A DNA stretch of 64,000 nt from Brevibacterium sp. S111 (GCF_004745075.1 NZ_RHFH01000001.1:124001-188000), one strand, 5' to 3'. Shown: positions 1 through 8,423, counted from the first letter of the stretch. Notes: generated by a model not told the origin, from the letters alone. Translations and numbers: made by a program.

Positions 1-319
1 GCCCGCAGGCGACCTTGAGCAGATGCTCCATGGCCTGGTTGTCATAGTGGGCATAGAAGTGGCCGGCGATGTCCGACCACTCTTTGTCGATCGAGGACAC
101 CAGAGCGTTGCCGAGGTCGGCCAGTCCCCCGTGGAAGGCGGAGACGTCGGCGATGAGTTCGAGCCGGTTGCAGGTGGAGAGCACCGCAAGTCCGTCGACG
201 TTGTCTCCCGCCAGAGCATCAGTTCGCAGGGTGCCGACCTCGCCGGCGCTGAAGGCCAGCTTGTCGAGCATGTCGATCGGGGCCGACTGATGGGAAATGC
301 CGAGAACCAAGAGAGTCAA
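1..319 (-). CDS. hemA: Glutamyl-tRNA reductase HemA (N-terminal part, cut by window edge)
   Basis: This is the first 106 residues of glutamyl-tRNA reductase, which reduces Glu-tRNA to glutamate-1-semialdehyde, the entry step of tetrapyrrole synthesis. The N-terminus reads LTLLVLGISHQSAPIDMLDK, and the active-site segment LSTCNRLE carries the nucleophilic cysteine. The start is a TTG at 319-317 that overlaps the rex stop by 4 bases (TTGA), so the pair is translationally coupled and HemA is probably made from the rex transcript. The C-terminal NADPH-binding and dimerisation parts lie outside the window. Confidence 0.93.
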   Translation of the reverse strand, partial: MTLLVLGISHQSAPIDMLDKLAFSAGEVGTLRTDALAGDNVDGLAVLSTCNRLELIADVSAFHGGLADLGNALVSSIDKEWSDIAGHFYAHYDNQAMEHLLKVACG

Positions 320-1011
320 TTCCTGTGCTCCTCAAAACCAGGGTTGAGCGGTGCCGTATCCAGCGCCGAATAGTATGCGAGTACTTGCAGCTCACTGGCC
401 AGATCGACTTGGTGGACACGGACGGTGTCCGGGGCGTCGAGCACGGTGGGTGAGAAATTGAGAATGCCGCGCACACCCGCTTCGACGGCCGTGTGGGCCG
501 CCGCGGGTGCCGCGGCTGCGGGGACGGCCATGACCACCAGGTCGATGTGTTCGGGCCAGGTGGTCAGCTCGTCCAGAGAGGAGACGGTCAGTGTGCCGAT
601 GGCGGTGCCGATCTTCTCCTCGTCGATATCGAAGATGGCGGTCAGACGCAGACCGCGTCGGCGGAATCCGGCGTAGTCGGCCAGTGCGGAGCCGAGACGA
701 CCGGCGCCGATGATGGCGACGCTGCGGTCCCGGTCGAGACCGAGGAAGGTCCGCAGGGTCGCAGCCAGTTCCGGGCAGGAGTAGCCGACGCCGCGGGTGC
801 CGGAGCGTCCCAGCTGGGACAGGTCCTTGCGCAGGATCGACGGGGACACCCCGCTGCGAGCAGCGAGGTCATCCGAAGACACTGTCTCCTGGCCTGTTGC
901 GGCGATGGTCTCGACGGTCTGCAGGTAGATCGGAAGTCGGGAGATCACGCGCTCGGGTACGTCCTTGCGAACAACACCCTCAATCCTGTTGGCGGACAGA
1001 ATCTCGCCCAC
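316..1011 (-). CDS. rex: Redox-sensing transcriptional repressor Rex
   Basis: Rex senses the NADH/NAD+ ratio and represses fermentation and respiration genes. The 231 residues show an N-terminal winged helix (RLPIYLQTVETI, then DDLAARSGVSPSILRKDLSQLG, roughly residues 25-70), a Rossmann domain with IIGAGRLGSALADYAGF (about 98-115), and the C-terminal swap helix ending LAYYSALD. Length is slightly above the usual 205-220 because of a longer N-terminus, so a later start is possible. It overlaps hemA by 4 bases; rex-hemA is a recurrent actinobacterial pair that links haem supply to redox state. No Rex operator was seen in the window. Confidence 0.93.
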   Translation of the reverse strand: MGEILSANRIEGVVRKDVPERVISRLPIYLQTVETIAATGQETVSSDDLAARSGVSPSILRKDLSQLGRSGTRGVGYSCPELAATLRTFLGLDRDRSVAIIGAGRLGSALADYAGFRRRGLRLTAIFDIDEEKIGTAIGTLTVSSLDELTTWPEHIDLVVMAVPAAAAPAAAHTAVEAGVRGILNFSPTVLDAPDTVRVHQVDLASELQVLAYYSALDTAPLNPGFEEHRN

Positions 1012-1038
1012 GAATCCGTCTCACTCCTTCAATCGATC

Positions 1039-1284
1039 TCATGCGCCCAGTGCCGTGAGGGCCTTGGACAGCCGATCCTTCTCGACTCGATGAAAACTGT
1101 GCTGGCGCCCGTTGAGGAGCACGACCGGAACGTCCCAGCCGTACTGCGCGGCCAGGTCGTCATCGGTGTCGATATCGATCTCGGTCACGTTCACGTCTCT
1201 GCCGGCGGCCACCTCGGTGACGGTCTGCAGCGCCTGAGCGCACAGATGGCAGTCGACGCGCGTGAGGAAGGTCAGCTCGACCAT
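1039..1284 (-). CDS. Glutaredoxin-like thiol-disulfide protein
   Basis: An 81-residue thioredoxin-fold protein with the dithiol motif CHLC at residues 12-15 (TRVDCHLC) and the cis-proline segment VPVVLLNG, fitting the DUF836/glutaredoxin-like family. Such proteins are assumed to exchange disulfides with small thiols (mycothiol in actinobacteria), but the substrate is unknown. It lies 27 bases upstream of rex in the same direction, and the glutaredoxin-rex-hemA order is common in actinobacteria, so it is probably the first gene of that operon. Confidence 0.85.
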   Translation of the reverse strand: MVELTFLTRVDCHLCAQALQTVTEVAAGRDVNVTEIDIDTDDDLAAQYGWDVPVVLLNGRQHSFHRVEKDRLSKALTALGA

Positions 1285-1356
1285 GGCTCACTCCTCATCG
1301 GGTGCAACAAACCCCGCCGAGAAATCACTCGAGCGGGGGCGTAGGACCGTCGGGTC

Positions 1357-1455
1357 TTACTTCTTGTTGCGACGCTGGTGACGTGTCTTGCGAAGCTGCT
1401 TGCGGTGCTTCTTCTTCGACATACGCTTGCGGCGCTTCTTGATGACTGAGCCCAC
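1357..1455 (-). CDS. Small ribosomal subunit protein bS22 (AURKAIP1/COX24 domain)
   Basis: A 32-residue, extremely basic protein beginning MGSVIKKRRKRMSKKKHRKQ and ending RHQRRNKK. This is the actinobacterial extra ribosomal protein bS22, which binds rRNA of the small subunit. The start is GTG at 1455-1453 and the stop TAA at 1359-1357. It is too short for most gene finders. The same gene sits near proC and hemA in mycobacteria, supporting the synteny seen here. Confidence 0.93.
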   Translation of the reverse strand: MGSVIKKRRKRMSKKKHRKQLRKTRHQRRNKK

Positions 1456-1643
1456 TCGGGTACCCCTTGTGCTTGTCGGTGGAGGGTGAACACCAGGTGC
1501 CCACCCATTGAACTAACCGTGCAATTCTATCGCCTGCCGGCCTGCTTTCCCAAAACTGTGTCGAGATCCACAGCGGCCGGAAGACTCAGCCGCGTCACCG
1601 CGGGGTGCCGGCCCGGTCGGGGCGTGAGCTGCGGGCTCGCGGC

Positions 1644-2840
1644 TCAGTCGAAGTACGGGTCGAGTCCGAAGAAGGGGAAGATGTTCTTCCGTGTTCCCAT
1701 CACGGTCCTGTCGAGCTCGGCTTCGGGGTCGAATCCCTTCGACCACGGCTCGAAGGCTCCGTCGAATCCGTCGGTCATCGACAGCGGCGCTTCGCGCCCG
1801 GTCTTCGTCTGCGCGTAGTTCGCCCAGCGACCCGGGATGCGGGCGCCGGGTTCGATGTCGCGGCCGGCGGCGATGGCCAACAGATTCGTCCATACGCGGG
1901 GCACGACGTCGATGATCGCGTACCCGCCGCCGCCGACGGACAGCCATCTCCCCTCCGCGTGTTCGACCGCGAGGTCCCGGACCCGTTCGGCGGCGATCCG
2001 CATCGCATCCACACTCAGCCGCATATGAGTCAGCGGGTCGCTGCGGTGACCGTCACAGCCGTGCTGGGAGACGATGACCTGCGGTTCGAAGGCAGCGACG
2101 ACCTGCGGGACCGTGGCGTCGAAGGCCCGCAGCCAGTCCGCGTCCCCGGTGCGCGGGGGCAGAGCGACATTCATCGCCGAGGCGGCCGCCTTCAGTCCCC
2201 CGATGTCCGCGGGATAGCCCGTGCCGGGAAAGAGGAACTTCCCCGATTCGTGGATCGAAATGGTCAGCACCCGCGGATCGTCCCAGAAGAACGTCTCCAC
2301 ACCGTCACCGTGGTGGGCGTCGAGGTCGAGGTAGACGATGCGCTCGAAGCCGGCGTCGAGGAATTCGGTGATTCCGGCGGCGGCATCGTTGTACACGCAG
2401 AACCCGCTGGCCTTGCCCGGCATCGAGTGGTGCATTCCGCCGCAGAAGTTCACGGCGCGCCGGTAGCCGCCGGAGATGATGGCGTCGGCGGCATCGATGC
2501 TGCCTTGGAACAGCAGTGCCGAGGCGGTGTGCATGTTCTCGAAGCCGGGAACATCCTCGGTGCCGATGCCGTAGCGGTCCGCGTCCTCTTCGCTGAGGCC
2601 CTCGGGGGTTCCTGCCTGTTTGACGGCGGCGATGAAGTCGGCGTCGTGGAGTCGGGCGAGCTTGGCCTCGTCGATGTCATTGATCGGGTGGACGTGGACG
2701 TTCTCGGCGTCGAAGAGCCCGAAATCGAGGGCAAGCTTCGCCGTCAGGTCGAGCCTGAAGGGGTGCATGGGGTGGCTGGGACCGAAGTTGTAACCGGTCA
2801 CCGTTTCGTCCCACACGACATAGACATCATTTTCGGCCAT
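1644..2840 (-). CDS. acuC: Acetoin utilization protein AcuC (histone-deacetylase fold)
   Basis: A class I zinc deacetylase of about 398 residues. In Bacillus subtilis AcuC removes acetyl groups from lysines, notably reactivating acetyl-CoA synthetase. Visible family motifs include GPSHPMHPFR near the N-terminus, FCGGMHHSMPGKASGFCVYND (tandem His of the charge relay), YLDLDAHHGDGV (zinc ligands Asp and His), SIHESGKFLFPGTG and SVGGGGYAI. The start is placed at the ATG at 2840 (MAENDVYVVWDE); an in-frame upstream ATG at 2861 would overlap the divergent promoter zone. It is transcribed away from ktrB with about 60 bases between starts. Together with actP it suggests active acetate metabolism. 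Confidence 0.9.
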   Translation of the reverse strand: MAENDVYVVWDETVTGYNFGPSHPMHPFRLDLTAKLALDFGLFDAENVHVHPINDIDEAKLARLHDADFIAAVKQAGTPEGLSEEDADRYGIGTEDVPGFENMHTASALLFQGSIDAADAIISGGYRRAVNFCGGMHHSMPGKASGFCVYNDAAAGITEFLDAGFERIVYLDLDAHHGDGVETFFWDDPRVLTISIHESGKFLFPGTGYPADIGGLKAAASAMNVALPPRTGDADWLRAFDATVPQVVAAFEPQVIVSQHGCDGHRSDPLTHMRLSVDAMRIAAERVRDLAVEHAEGRWLSVGGGGYAIIDVVPRVWTNLLAIAAGRDIEPGARIPGRWANYAQTKTGREAPLSMTDGFDGAFEPWSKGFDPEAELDRTVMGTRKNIFPFFGLDPYFD

Positions 2841-2899
2841 GCCCACCATGCTATATGGCACAGCTCACCTGCACCGGTTCCGGGGCCTGCGGATCTACC

Positions 2900-4318
2900 A
2901 TGGTGCTTGTGTCCAAGAATTCCGCACCGCGCTTCGATCGGCTGCTGCGGCCGGGACGGTGGGTCCGTGACTTCGTCGACGACCTCGCCGTCGCCTCGCC
3001 CGCCCGGTTGGCGATCGGCTCGTTCATCGCCGTCGTCGCTCTCTTCGCGATCCTGCTGATCCTGCCGGCGAGCATGCGCGACCCGGGCTCGGTGGATCGG
3101 GTCACGCACATCGCGAACTCCGTCTTCGTCGCCGTCTCGGCAGTGTGTGTGACCGGGCTCAGCCCGGTCGTGACGGAGGAGTACTGGTCGGATTTCGGGA
3201 TCTCGGTGATCACCGCCGGCATCCAGGTCGGTGGTCTCGGCATCCTCACCCTCGCCTCGGTGCTGGGCATGGCGGTCTCACGTCGGCTGGGGGTCCGGCA
3301 GCGGCTCATCGCCCAGCAGGCCACCTCGGCGCTCAATCTGGGTCAGGTCGGCTCCCTGCTCAAGACCGTGGTCATCACGATCTTCACGGCCGAATCGATC
3401 CTCGCCGTGCTGCTGTTCCCGCGCTTCCTCATGCGCGGGGAGTCCTTGGGCGATGCGACCTGGTATTCGGTGTTCTACTCGATTTCGGCATTCAACAACG
3501 CCGGTTTCACCATTCACCCCGGCGGGGCCGCGTATTTCGCCGTGGATCCGTGGATCCTGTCTCTGCTCATGGCCGGCGTGTTCGTCGGGTCTCTCGGGTT
3601 TCCCGTCGTGCTCATGGTCGCGATGTTCTGGAATCGGCCGAGCCGCTGGGACCTGCACACGAAGCTGACGCTGACGACCACGACGACGGTGCTGGCGGTC
3701 GGCCTGCTGCTGTTGGCGCTGTTCGAGTCGGCGAACCCGGCGACGCTCGGCGACAAGAACGCCGGGCACACCTTCGTCGAGGTGCTGTTCATGGCCGTGA
3801 TGCCCCGGTCTGGGGGTTTCGCGACGATGGACGTCGCGGACATGAGTCAGGCCTCGCACCTGCTCATGGATCTCATGATGTTCATCGGCGGCGGTTCGTC
3901 CTCGACAGCCGGCGGCATCAAGGTCACGACCGTGGCCGTGCTCGTCCTCGCCGCATTTGCGGAGGCCCGGGGCCTGCAGGATGTCCACGTGTTCGGTCGG
4001 CGGCTGACCTCCTCGACGATCAAACTCTCGATCTCGATCCTGCTCACCGGCGCGATGATCGTCTTCGTCGGCACCCTGACGATGCTGCAGATCAGTGCCG
4101 AACCGCTCGACCGCGTGCTGTTCGAGGTGATCTCGGCCTTCGGCACGGTGGGTTTGAGCTCCGGGGTGTCCGCGTCGTCACCGCATGCGGGGCTCTATGT
4201 TCTGTCGGTGATCATGCTCATCGGCCGACTCGGTACGATTACACTTGCGGCTGCACTGTCCATGCAGGATTCGGTGCGCCTGTACCGCTACCCCGAGGAA
4301 AGGCCCGTCGTTGGCTAA
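2900..4318 (+). CDS. ktrB: Potassium uptake protein, KtrB/TrkH family
   Basis: The membrane pore of a Ktr/Trk potassium transporter, about 472 residues, four M1-P-M2 repeats. The four selectivity-filter loops can be seen as CVTGLSPV, FNNAGFTI, RSGGFAT and FGTVGLSSG. The gating loop of repeat 3 carries GGGSSSTAGGIKVTT. I place the start at the ATG at 2900 (MVLVSKNSAPRFD); an upstream in-frame ATG at 2855 gives 15 extra residues and overlaps acuC upstream DNA. It overlaps ktrA by 8 bases, so pore and regulator are co-translated. K+ uptake is driven by membrane potential, usually Na+-coupled in Ktr systems. Confidence 0.92.
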   Translation: MVLVSKNSAPRFDRLLRPGRWVRDFVDDLAVASPARLAIGSFIAVVALFAILLILPASMRDPGSVDRVTHIANSVFVAVSAVCVTGLSPVVTEEYWSDFGISVITAGIQVGGLGILTLASVLGMAVSRRLGVRQRLIAQQATSALNLGQVGSLLKTVVITIFTAESILAVLLFPRFLMRGESLGDATWYSVFYSISAFNNAGFTIHPGGAAYFAVDPWILSLLMAGVFVGSLGFPVVLMVAMFWNRPSRWDLHTKLTLTTTTTVLAVGLLLLALFESANPATLGDKNAGHTFVEVLFMAVMPRSGGFATMDVADMSQASHLLMDLMMFIGGGSSSTAGGIKVTTVAVLVLAAFAEARGLQDVHVFGRRLTSSTIKLSISILLTGAMIVFVGTLTMLQISAEPLDRVLFEVISAFGTVGLSSGVSASSPHAGLYVLSVIMLIGRLGTITLAAALSMQDSVRLYRYPEERPVVG

Positions 4319-4973
4319 CGAACACAGCTCCATCCTCGTCATCGGACTGGGACGATTCGGGTCCTCGACGGCGGCCACCCTGGCCCGGCTGGGACGTGAG
4401 GTCATGGCGATCGAGCACAACCCCGAGCTCGTCAGGGACTGGTCCGGCAAGCTCACCCACGTCGTCGAAGCCGATTCGACGAATATCGACGCGCTGCGCC
4501 AGGTCGGTGCCGGTGACTTCTCGACTGCCGTCGTCGGCATCGGCACCTCGATCGAAGACAGCGTGCTGACGACTGCGAACCTCGTCGACCTCGGTGTCGG
4601 GCAGGTGTGGGCGAAGGCGATCTCCCCCTCCCACGGCAAGATCCTCCACCGCATCGGAGCCCACCACGTCCTCTACCCGGAGTCGGATGCCGGACGCCGT
4701 GTGGCTCACCTCGTCAGTTCGCGGATGATGGAGTACATCGAGTTCGACGAAGGCCACTTCGCGGTGGTCAAGATGCGTCCGCCGCGGGAGATCCAGGGCT
4801 TCACGCTCAGTGAATCCGGAGTCCGCGACAAATACGGCGTCACGATCGTGGGCATCAAGAGTCCCGGCCGCGACTTCACCTATGCGGACCCGACGACCCG
4901 GGTGGGCAAACAGGATCTGCTCATCGTCGCCGGCCACGTGGAGCTGCTGGGACGGTTCGCCGGTCGGCCGTAG
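4311..4973 (+). CDS. ktrA: Potassium uptake regulator KtrA/TrkA (RCK domains)
   Basis: The cytosolic ring subunit that gates KtrB. The 220 residues hold an N-terminal RCK_N Rossmann domain (ILVIGLGRFGSSTAATLARLG, then an acidic residue at the end of strand 2 in MAIEHN) and a C-terminal RCK_C domain from about residue 135. The N domain binds ATP/ADP or NAD(H). In many firmicutes and some actinobacteria RCK_C binds c-di-AMP. Translation probably starts at TTG 4311 (LANEHSSILVIG), inside the end of ktrB. The reading frame is open upstream to 4245 but would overlap ktrB heavily. Confidence 0.92.
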   Translation: MANEHSSILVIGLGRFGSSTAATLARLGREVMAIEHNPELVRDWSGKLTHVVEADSTNIDALRQVGAGDFSTAVVGIGTSIEDSVLTTANLVDLGVGQVWAKAISPSHGKILHRIGAHHVLYPESDAGRRVAHLVSSRMMEYIEFDEGHFAVVKMRPPREIQGFTLSESGVRDKYGVTIVGIKSPGRDFTYADPTTRVGKQDLLIVAGHVELLGRFAGRP

Positions 4974-4992
4974 GCTGCAGATTCCGCCGCTT

Positions 4993-5018
4993 CTGCGGTC
5001 ACGGACTGCGGTCACGGA
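4993..5018. repeat. Perfect tandem 13-nt duplication
   Basis: CTGCGGTCACGGA occurs twice without a gap (4993-5005 and 5006-5018), 20 bases after the ktrA stop and about 38 bases beyond the 3' end of the leftward tRNA-Gly. No coding role is visible. It looks like a replication-slippage duplication. Confidence 0.9.
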
Positions 5019-5055
5019 CGAGGCGGGAAACCGTCCGAGCAGTGGGCACAAAGAG

Positions 5056-5126
5056 AGCGGGCGACGGGAATCGAACCCGCGTCATCGGCTTGGGAAGCCG
5101 AAGCTTTACCATTAAGCTACGCCCGC
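5056..5126 (-). tRNA. tRNA-Gly (anticodon CCC)
   Basis: On the minus strand the 7-bp acceptor stem GCGGGCG pairs with CGCCCGC. The anticodon arm is TCGGC-TTCCCAA-GCCGA giving anticodon CCC, and the T arm contains GGTTCGATTCC. The length is 71 nt including the discriminator at 5056, and CCA is not encoded. No integrase or duplicated 3' end is nearby, so it does not appear to be used as an attachment site. Confidence 0.96.
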
Positions 5127-5278
5127 ATGTCACCTCAGATCAGCAGCTGTCTGCCCAGGTGAACCCCGGTCAGGACGTGCCGTGATCGGCGACTCGAACC
5201 AGTGTACCTCGTCTCACCGCACACGCACCCCCTGCCCCGTCTCTCACCGCAGGCACCTCCCCTGCCCGGCCCCCACGA

Positions 5279-5320
5279 CGCAGTCGAGGAGGGGCGGCCG
5301 CAGCCGCCCCTCCTCCTGCG
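5279..5320 (-). terminator. Strong GC hairpin downstream of actP
   Basis: GAGGAGGGGCGGC (5286-5298), loop CGCA, then GCCGCCCCTCCTC (5303-5315), a perfect 13-bp stem. CGCAG and CTGCG extend it outside a 2-nt bulge. It lies about 70 bases past the actP stop on the minus strand and 150 bases before the tRNA. No long U-tract follows, as is frequent in high-GC terminators. Confidence 0.75.
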
Positions 5321-5390
5321 TGTCGGGTTCGACGGACACCCAGCGACGTCCGATCTCCAATCCCCGCCACGTGATCGGGTCACGTTCGGA

Positions 5391-7043
5391 TCAGTGCTCG
5401 ACGGCCTCCTCGGCGCCGAACCCGGTATGGGCTCGGACATCCATCTCGGCTGCGAGCTCGGGACTCTCCACCGTCCGGTCGGTGATCGAAGCGATCCAGC
5501 CGAGGAGGAAGCCCAGCGGAATCGAGATGATTCCCGGGTTGGCCAGCGGGAAGATCGCGAAGTCGGCACCGGGGATCATCGCGGTCTCGGACCCGGAGAC
5601 GACCGGCGAGAACGTGATGAGCACCATCGCCGAGATCAGGCCGCCGTAGATCGACCACACGGCTCCGCGGGTGGTGAAGCCCTTCCAGAACAGCGAGTAC
5701 AGGATCGTGGGCAGGTTCGCGCTGGCGGCCACGGCGAAGGCCAGGGCCACGAGGAACGCGATGTTCTGCCCCTGCACACCGATTCCGCCGATGATCGCGA
5801 TCGCACCGATGACGATGACCGTGCGACGGGCGATCTTGACCTCCGCCTCGGAGTCCTCGACCTTGCCCTTCTTGATGACGTTGGCGTAAATGTCGTGGGC
5901 GAACGAGGCCGCGGCGGTGATCGCCAGGCCTGCCACCACGGCAAGGATCGTCGCGAACGCGACCGCGGAGATGAAGCCCATGAGGATGGGTCCGCCGAGG
6001 TGGAGCGCGAGCAGCGGTGCCGCCGAGTTCACGCCGCCGGGAGCGTTCTTGATCTCATCGGCGCCGACGAGTGCGGCCGCGCCGTAGCCGAGGATGAGGG
6101 TGAAGATGTAGAAGGCGCCGATGAGCCAGATCGCCCACACCACCGAACGGCGGGCCTCTTTCGCCGTGGGAACGGTGTAGAAGCGCATGAGCACGTGCGG
6201 CAGGCCCGCGGTGCCCAGCACCAGGGCCAGAGCCAGGGAGATGAAGTCGAGCGGATTCTCACCGTACTGCAGGCCCGGGTTGAGGACTCCTTCCCCGACG
6301 CCTTCGGCCGCGTTCTCCACCGCCGAGGCGAGCAGAGTCGAGAGGTTGAAGCCGTTGAGTGCGAGCACCCAGATGGTCATGGCGAAGGCTCCGGCGATGA
6401 GCAGGATCGCCTTGACGATCTGCACCCAGGTGGTGCCCTTCATTCCGCCGACGAGGACGTAGATGATCATCAGCGCACCGACGACGGCGATGACCAGGGA
6501 CTGACCGACCTTGCCGTCGATTCCCATGAGCAGGGAGACGAGTCCGCCGGCGCCGGCCATCTGAGCGAGCAGGTAGAAGAAGCACACGGCCAGGGTCGAC
6601 AGGGCCGCGGCCATGCGCACGGGACGCTGCTTGAGCCGGAAGGAGAGCACATCGGCCATGGTGAACTTGCCGGTGTTGCGCATGAGTTCGGCGACGATGA
6701 GCAGAGCCACGAGCCACGCGACGAGGAAGCCGATCGAATAGAGGAATCCGTCGTAGCCGTTGACGGCGATCGCACCGCAGATGCCGAGGAAAGAAGCGGC
6801 CGAGAGGTAGTCACCGGAGATGGCGAAACCGTTCTGCGGACCGGTGAAGGACCGGCCTCCTGCGTAGTAGTCGGAGGCGGTCTTGTTGTTCCGGCTGGCG
6901 CGCAGCACGATGAACATCGTCACCCCGACGAAGGCAGCGAAGATCGCGATGTTGAGGACGGGGTTGTTCTCGACCTCGGTCGTCGCCGCGGTCAGCAGGT
7001 CTTTGCCGGAGGCGAGCATGTCGCCGATTGCCAGAGTGCTCAT
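5391..7043 (-). CDS. actP: Cation/acetate symporter ActP (SSS family)
   Basis: A 550-residue sodium:solute symporter with about 13-14 membrane helices. The N-terminal region SDYYAGGRSFTGPQNGFAISGDYLSAASFLG is the ActP/MctC signature, followed by PHVLMRFYTVP near the middle. ActP and MctC carry acetate, propionate or pyruvate with Na+ or H+. It overlaps the upstream DUF485 gene by 4 bases (7040-7043), the typical yjcH-actP pair. A strong hairpin at 5279-5320 ends the unit. With acuC and the prp operon in the same window it fits short-chain fatty acid use; the exact substrate is inferred. Confidence 0.9.
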   Translation of the reverse strand: MSTLAIGDMLASGKDLLTAATTEVENNPVLNIAIFAAFVGVTMFIVLRASRNNKTASDYYAGGRSFTGPQNGFAISGDYLSAASFLGICGAIAVNGYDGFLYSIGFLVAWLVALLIVAELMRNTGKFTMADVLSFRLKQRPVRMAAALSTLAVCFFYLLAQMAGAGGLVSLLMGIDGKVGQSLVIAVVGALMIIYVLVGGMKGTTWVQIVKAILLIAGAFAMTIWVLALNGFNLSTLLASAVENAAEGVGEGVLNPGLQYGENPLDFISLALALVLGTAGLPHVLMRFYTVPTAKEARRSVVWAIWLIGAFYIFTLILGYGAAALVGADEIKNAPGGVNSAAPLLALHLGGPILMGFISAVAFATILAVVAGLAITAAASFAHDIYANVIKKGKVEDSEAEVKIARRTVIVIGAIAIIGGIGVQGQNIAFLVALAFAVAASANLPTILYSLFWKGFTTRGAVWSIYGGLISAMVLITFSPVVSGSETAMIPGADFAIFPLANPGIISIPLGFLLGWIASITDRTVESPELAAEMDVRAHTGFGAEEAVEH

Positions 7044-7381
7044 GAATGCAGTCCTCCCGACTGGGCTTCGAGACGCTCACGGATCTCCTGCGCTGGAGGA
7101 TCGAGCTTCTTGTTGGCGAATGAGACATAGAACATCGTGATCGCGAACGTCGTCACGAACTGCAGCAGTCCGAACACCAGTCCCACATTGATCTCACCGA
7201 CCACCTTGGTGGACATGAAATCGTGGGCGTAGGTGCTGAGGATGACGTAGAGGAAGTACCAGACGAGGAACGCGATCGACAGCGGGATCACCACCGAGAA
7301 CCTCTTGCGCTTGAGCGCTTTGAATTGGGGATTTTCCTCTTCCTCAAGGAAATCAACCCCGAGGCTGACATTGTCAGTCAT
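7040..7381 (-). CDS. DUF485 membrane protein (YjcH-like), ActP partner
   Basis: A 113-residue protein with two membrane segments (about residues 30-50 and 65-87) and the conserved FVTTFAITMFYVSFANKKLD end of DUF485. It precedes actP by a 4-base overlap, matching yjcH-actP in enterobacteria and the same pair in actinobacteria. Its role is unknown; stabilising or modulating the symporter is an inference from constant linkage. It is the first gene of a two-gene unit transcribed away from a LuxR-type regulator, with about 106 bases between the two starts. Confidence 0.88.
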   Translation of the reverse strand: MTDNVSLGVDFLEEEENPQFKALKRKRFSVVIPLSIAFLVWYFLYVILSTYAHDFMSTKVVGEINVGLVFGLLQFVTTFAITMFYVSFANKKLDPPAQEIRERLEAQSGGLHS

Positions 7382-7459
7382 TCTTTCTCCTTTGAATGGA
7401 CAGAACTTCAGTGTCCTGAATCACATGTCCAAAGGTAACGTTCAGCATGCACTAGGGAA

Positions 7460-7477
7460 TACCACCGAAAGTTGGTA
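7460..7477. promoter_or_regulatory. Candidate operator in the actP/LuxR divergent promoter
   Basis: The inverted repeat TACCA-ccgaaagt-TGGTA lies 11 bases before the start of the LuxR-type regulator and about 79 bases before the DUF485 start. A second short inverted repeat, GTTCA-ca-TGAAC (7482-7493), overlaps the regulator start codon. Either could be the site through which the regulator controls itself and actP. This rests only on symmetry and position. Confidence 0.35.
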
Positions 7478-7487
7478 GCTTGTTCAC

Positions 7488-8369
7488 ATGAACGCGCATG
7501 CGAAGCACACGCGGGCTCTCAAGGCCGAGACCCGCCGCCTATTCGTCGAAGCCGTCGATTCTCTGCATCAGGCCGGTACGGGCGATGTCGTCTTCGGCGG
7601 CATGGTCGACGGGGGTGCGGTCGACGTCGAAGCCGTCGCCGGTGCCGGCAAGGGTCTGCTCTCCTCCCTCATCGTCAGCACCGGACGGGGCCTCGGCGGT
7701 CGAGCCCTGACCGAAGGCACTCCGCAGCTGACCCGGGACTATGAGGTCGACCCGCTCATCACCCACCACTACGACGAGGAGGTCCTCGGCGAAGGCATCC
7801 GGGTCCTCGTCGCCGTCCCCACCCTGCACGGCGGTGAGGTCACGGGCATGGTCTACTGCGGCCACCGCACGGACTACGACGCCGCTGCCCCGCAGACGGG
7901 AGACCTCGTCCGACGAGTCCGACAGCTCTCGGTCGATCTCGCTCGGCTCGGCTATCGACGGGAACCGCAGCCGGTCCCCGTCGCCGAGCGGCTCTACCCC
8001 GACTTGGATTCCTCGGGACGGGAGGCGCTGCGCCATACCTATGCCGAGCTGCGCGCCATCCGGTCGGGCATCCTCGATGAGGAGACGCGGGAGAAGCTCA
8101 CCGTCGTCGAGACCCGGCTGGCCGATATCCTCTCCGGGCACAACCCGGATGACTTCCAGACACCGGTCCCGGCGGTTCGCCTGTCCCCCAGGGAGACGGA
8201 CATCCTCTCCCATGTGGCTCTGGGCTGGTCGAATGCGCGCATCGCCGAAACACTGAGCCTGCGCGAGTCCACGGTGAAGTCCTACCTCAACACCGCCATG
8301 GTCAAGCTCTCGGCCCGCACCCGGCATGAAGCGGTGTCGATCGCTCGGTCGTCGAACGTCCTGCCCTGA
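7488..8369 (+). CDS. GAF-like/LuxR-type HTH transcriptional regulator
   Basis: A 293-residue regulator. Residues 10-150 look like a small-molecule sensor of GAF type (ending VAVPTLHGGEVTGMVYCGHR). Residues 225-290 form a LuxR/NarL HTH: LSPRETDILSHVALGWSNAR, then ETLSLRESTVKSYLNTAMVKL. No phospho-receiver domain is present, so it is probably ligand- rather than kinase-controlled. It is divergent from DUF485-actP and is therefore the obvious candidate regulator of acetate uptake. The ligand is unknown. It ends at a hairpin shared with convergent proC. Confidence 0.85.
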   Translation: MNAHAKHTRALKAETRRLFVEAVDSLHQAGTGDVVFGGMVDGGAVDVEAVAGAGKGLLSSLIVSTGRGLGGRALTEGTPQLTRDYEVDPLITHHYDEEVLGEGIRVLVAVPTLHGGEVTGMVYCGHRTDYDAAAPQTGDLVRRVRQLSVDLARLGYRREPQPVPVAERLYPDLDSSGREALRHTYAELRAIRSGILDEETREKLTVVETRLADILSGHNPDDFQTPVPAVRLSPRETDILSHVALGWSNARIAETLSLRESTVKSYLNTAMVKLSARTRHEAVSIARSSNVLP

Positions 8370-8381
8370 GCGCGAACGAGT

Positions 8382-8423
8382 CGACCCCGGCCGACGCCGC
8401 TCACACGGTACCTGCCGGGGTCG
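8382..8423. terminator. Bidirectional hairpin between luxR-type gene and proC
   Basis: CGACCCCGGC (8382-8391) pairs with GCCGGGGTCG (8414-8423), a 10-bp perfect stem with a 22-nt loop, between two convergent genes (stops at 8369 and 8451). Confidence 0.65.

Noticed and set aside
5056..5126. tRNA-Gly as an integration site
   Set aside because: No integrase, no duplicated tRNA 3' end and no foreign-looking island beside it.
5202..7130. 642-codon open frame on the plus strand
   Set aside because: It lies antisense to actP, is rich in Arg, Asp, Gly and His in the way of high-GC shadow frames, and has no recognisable domain.
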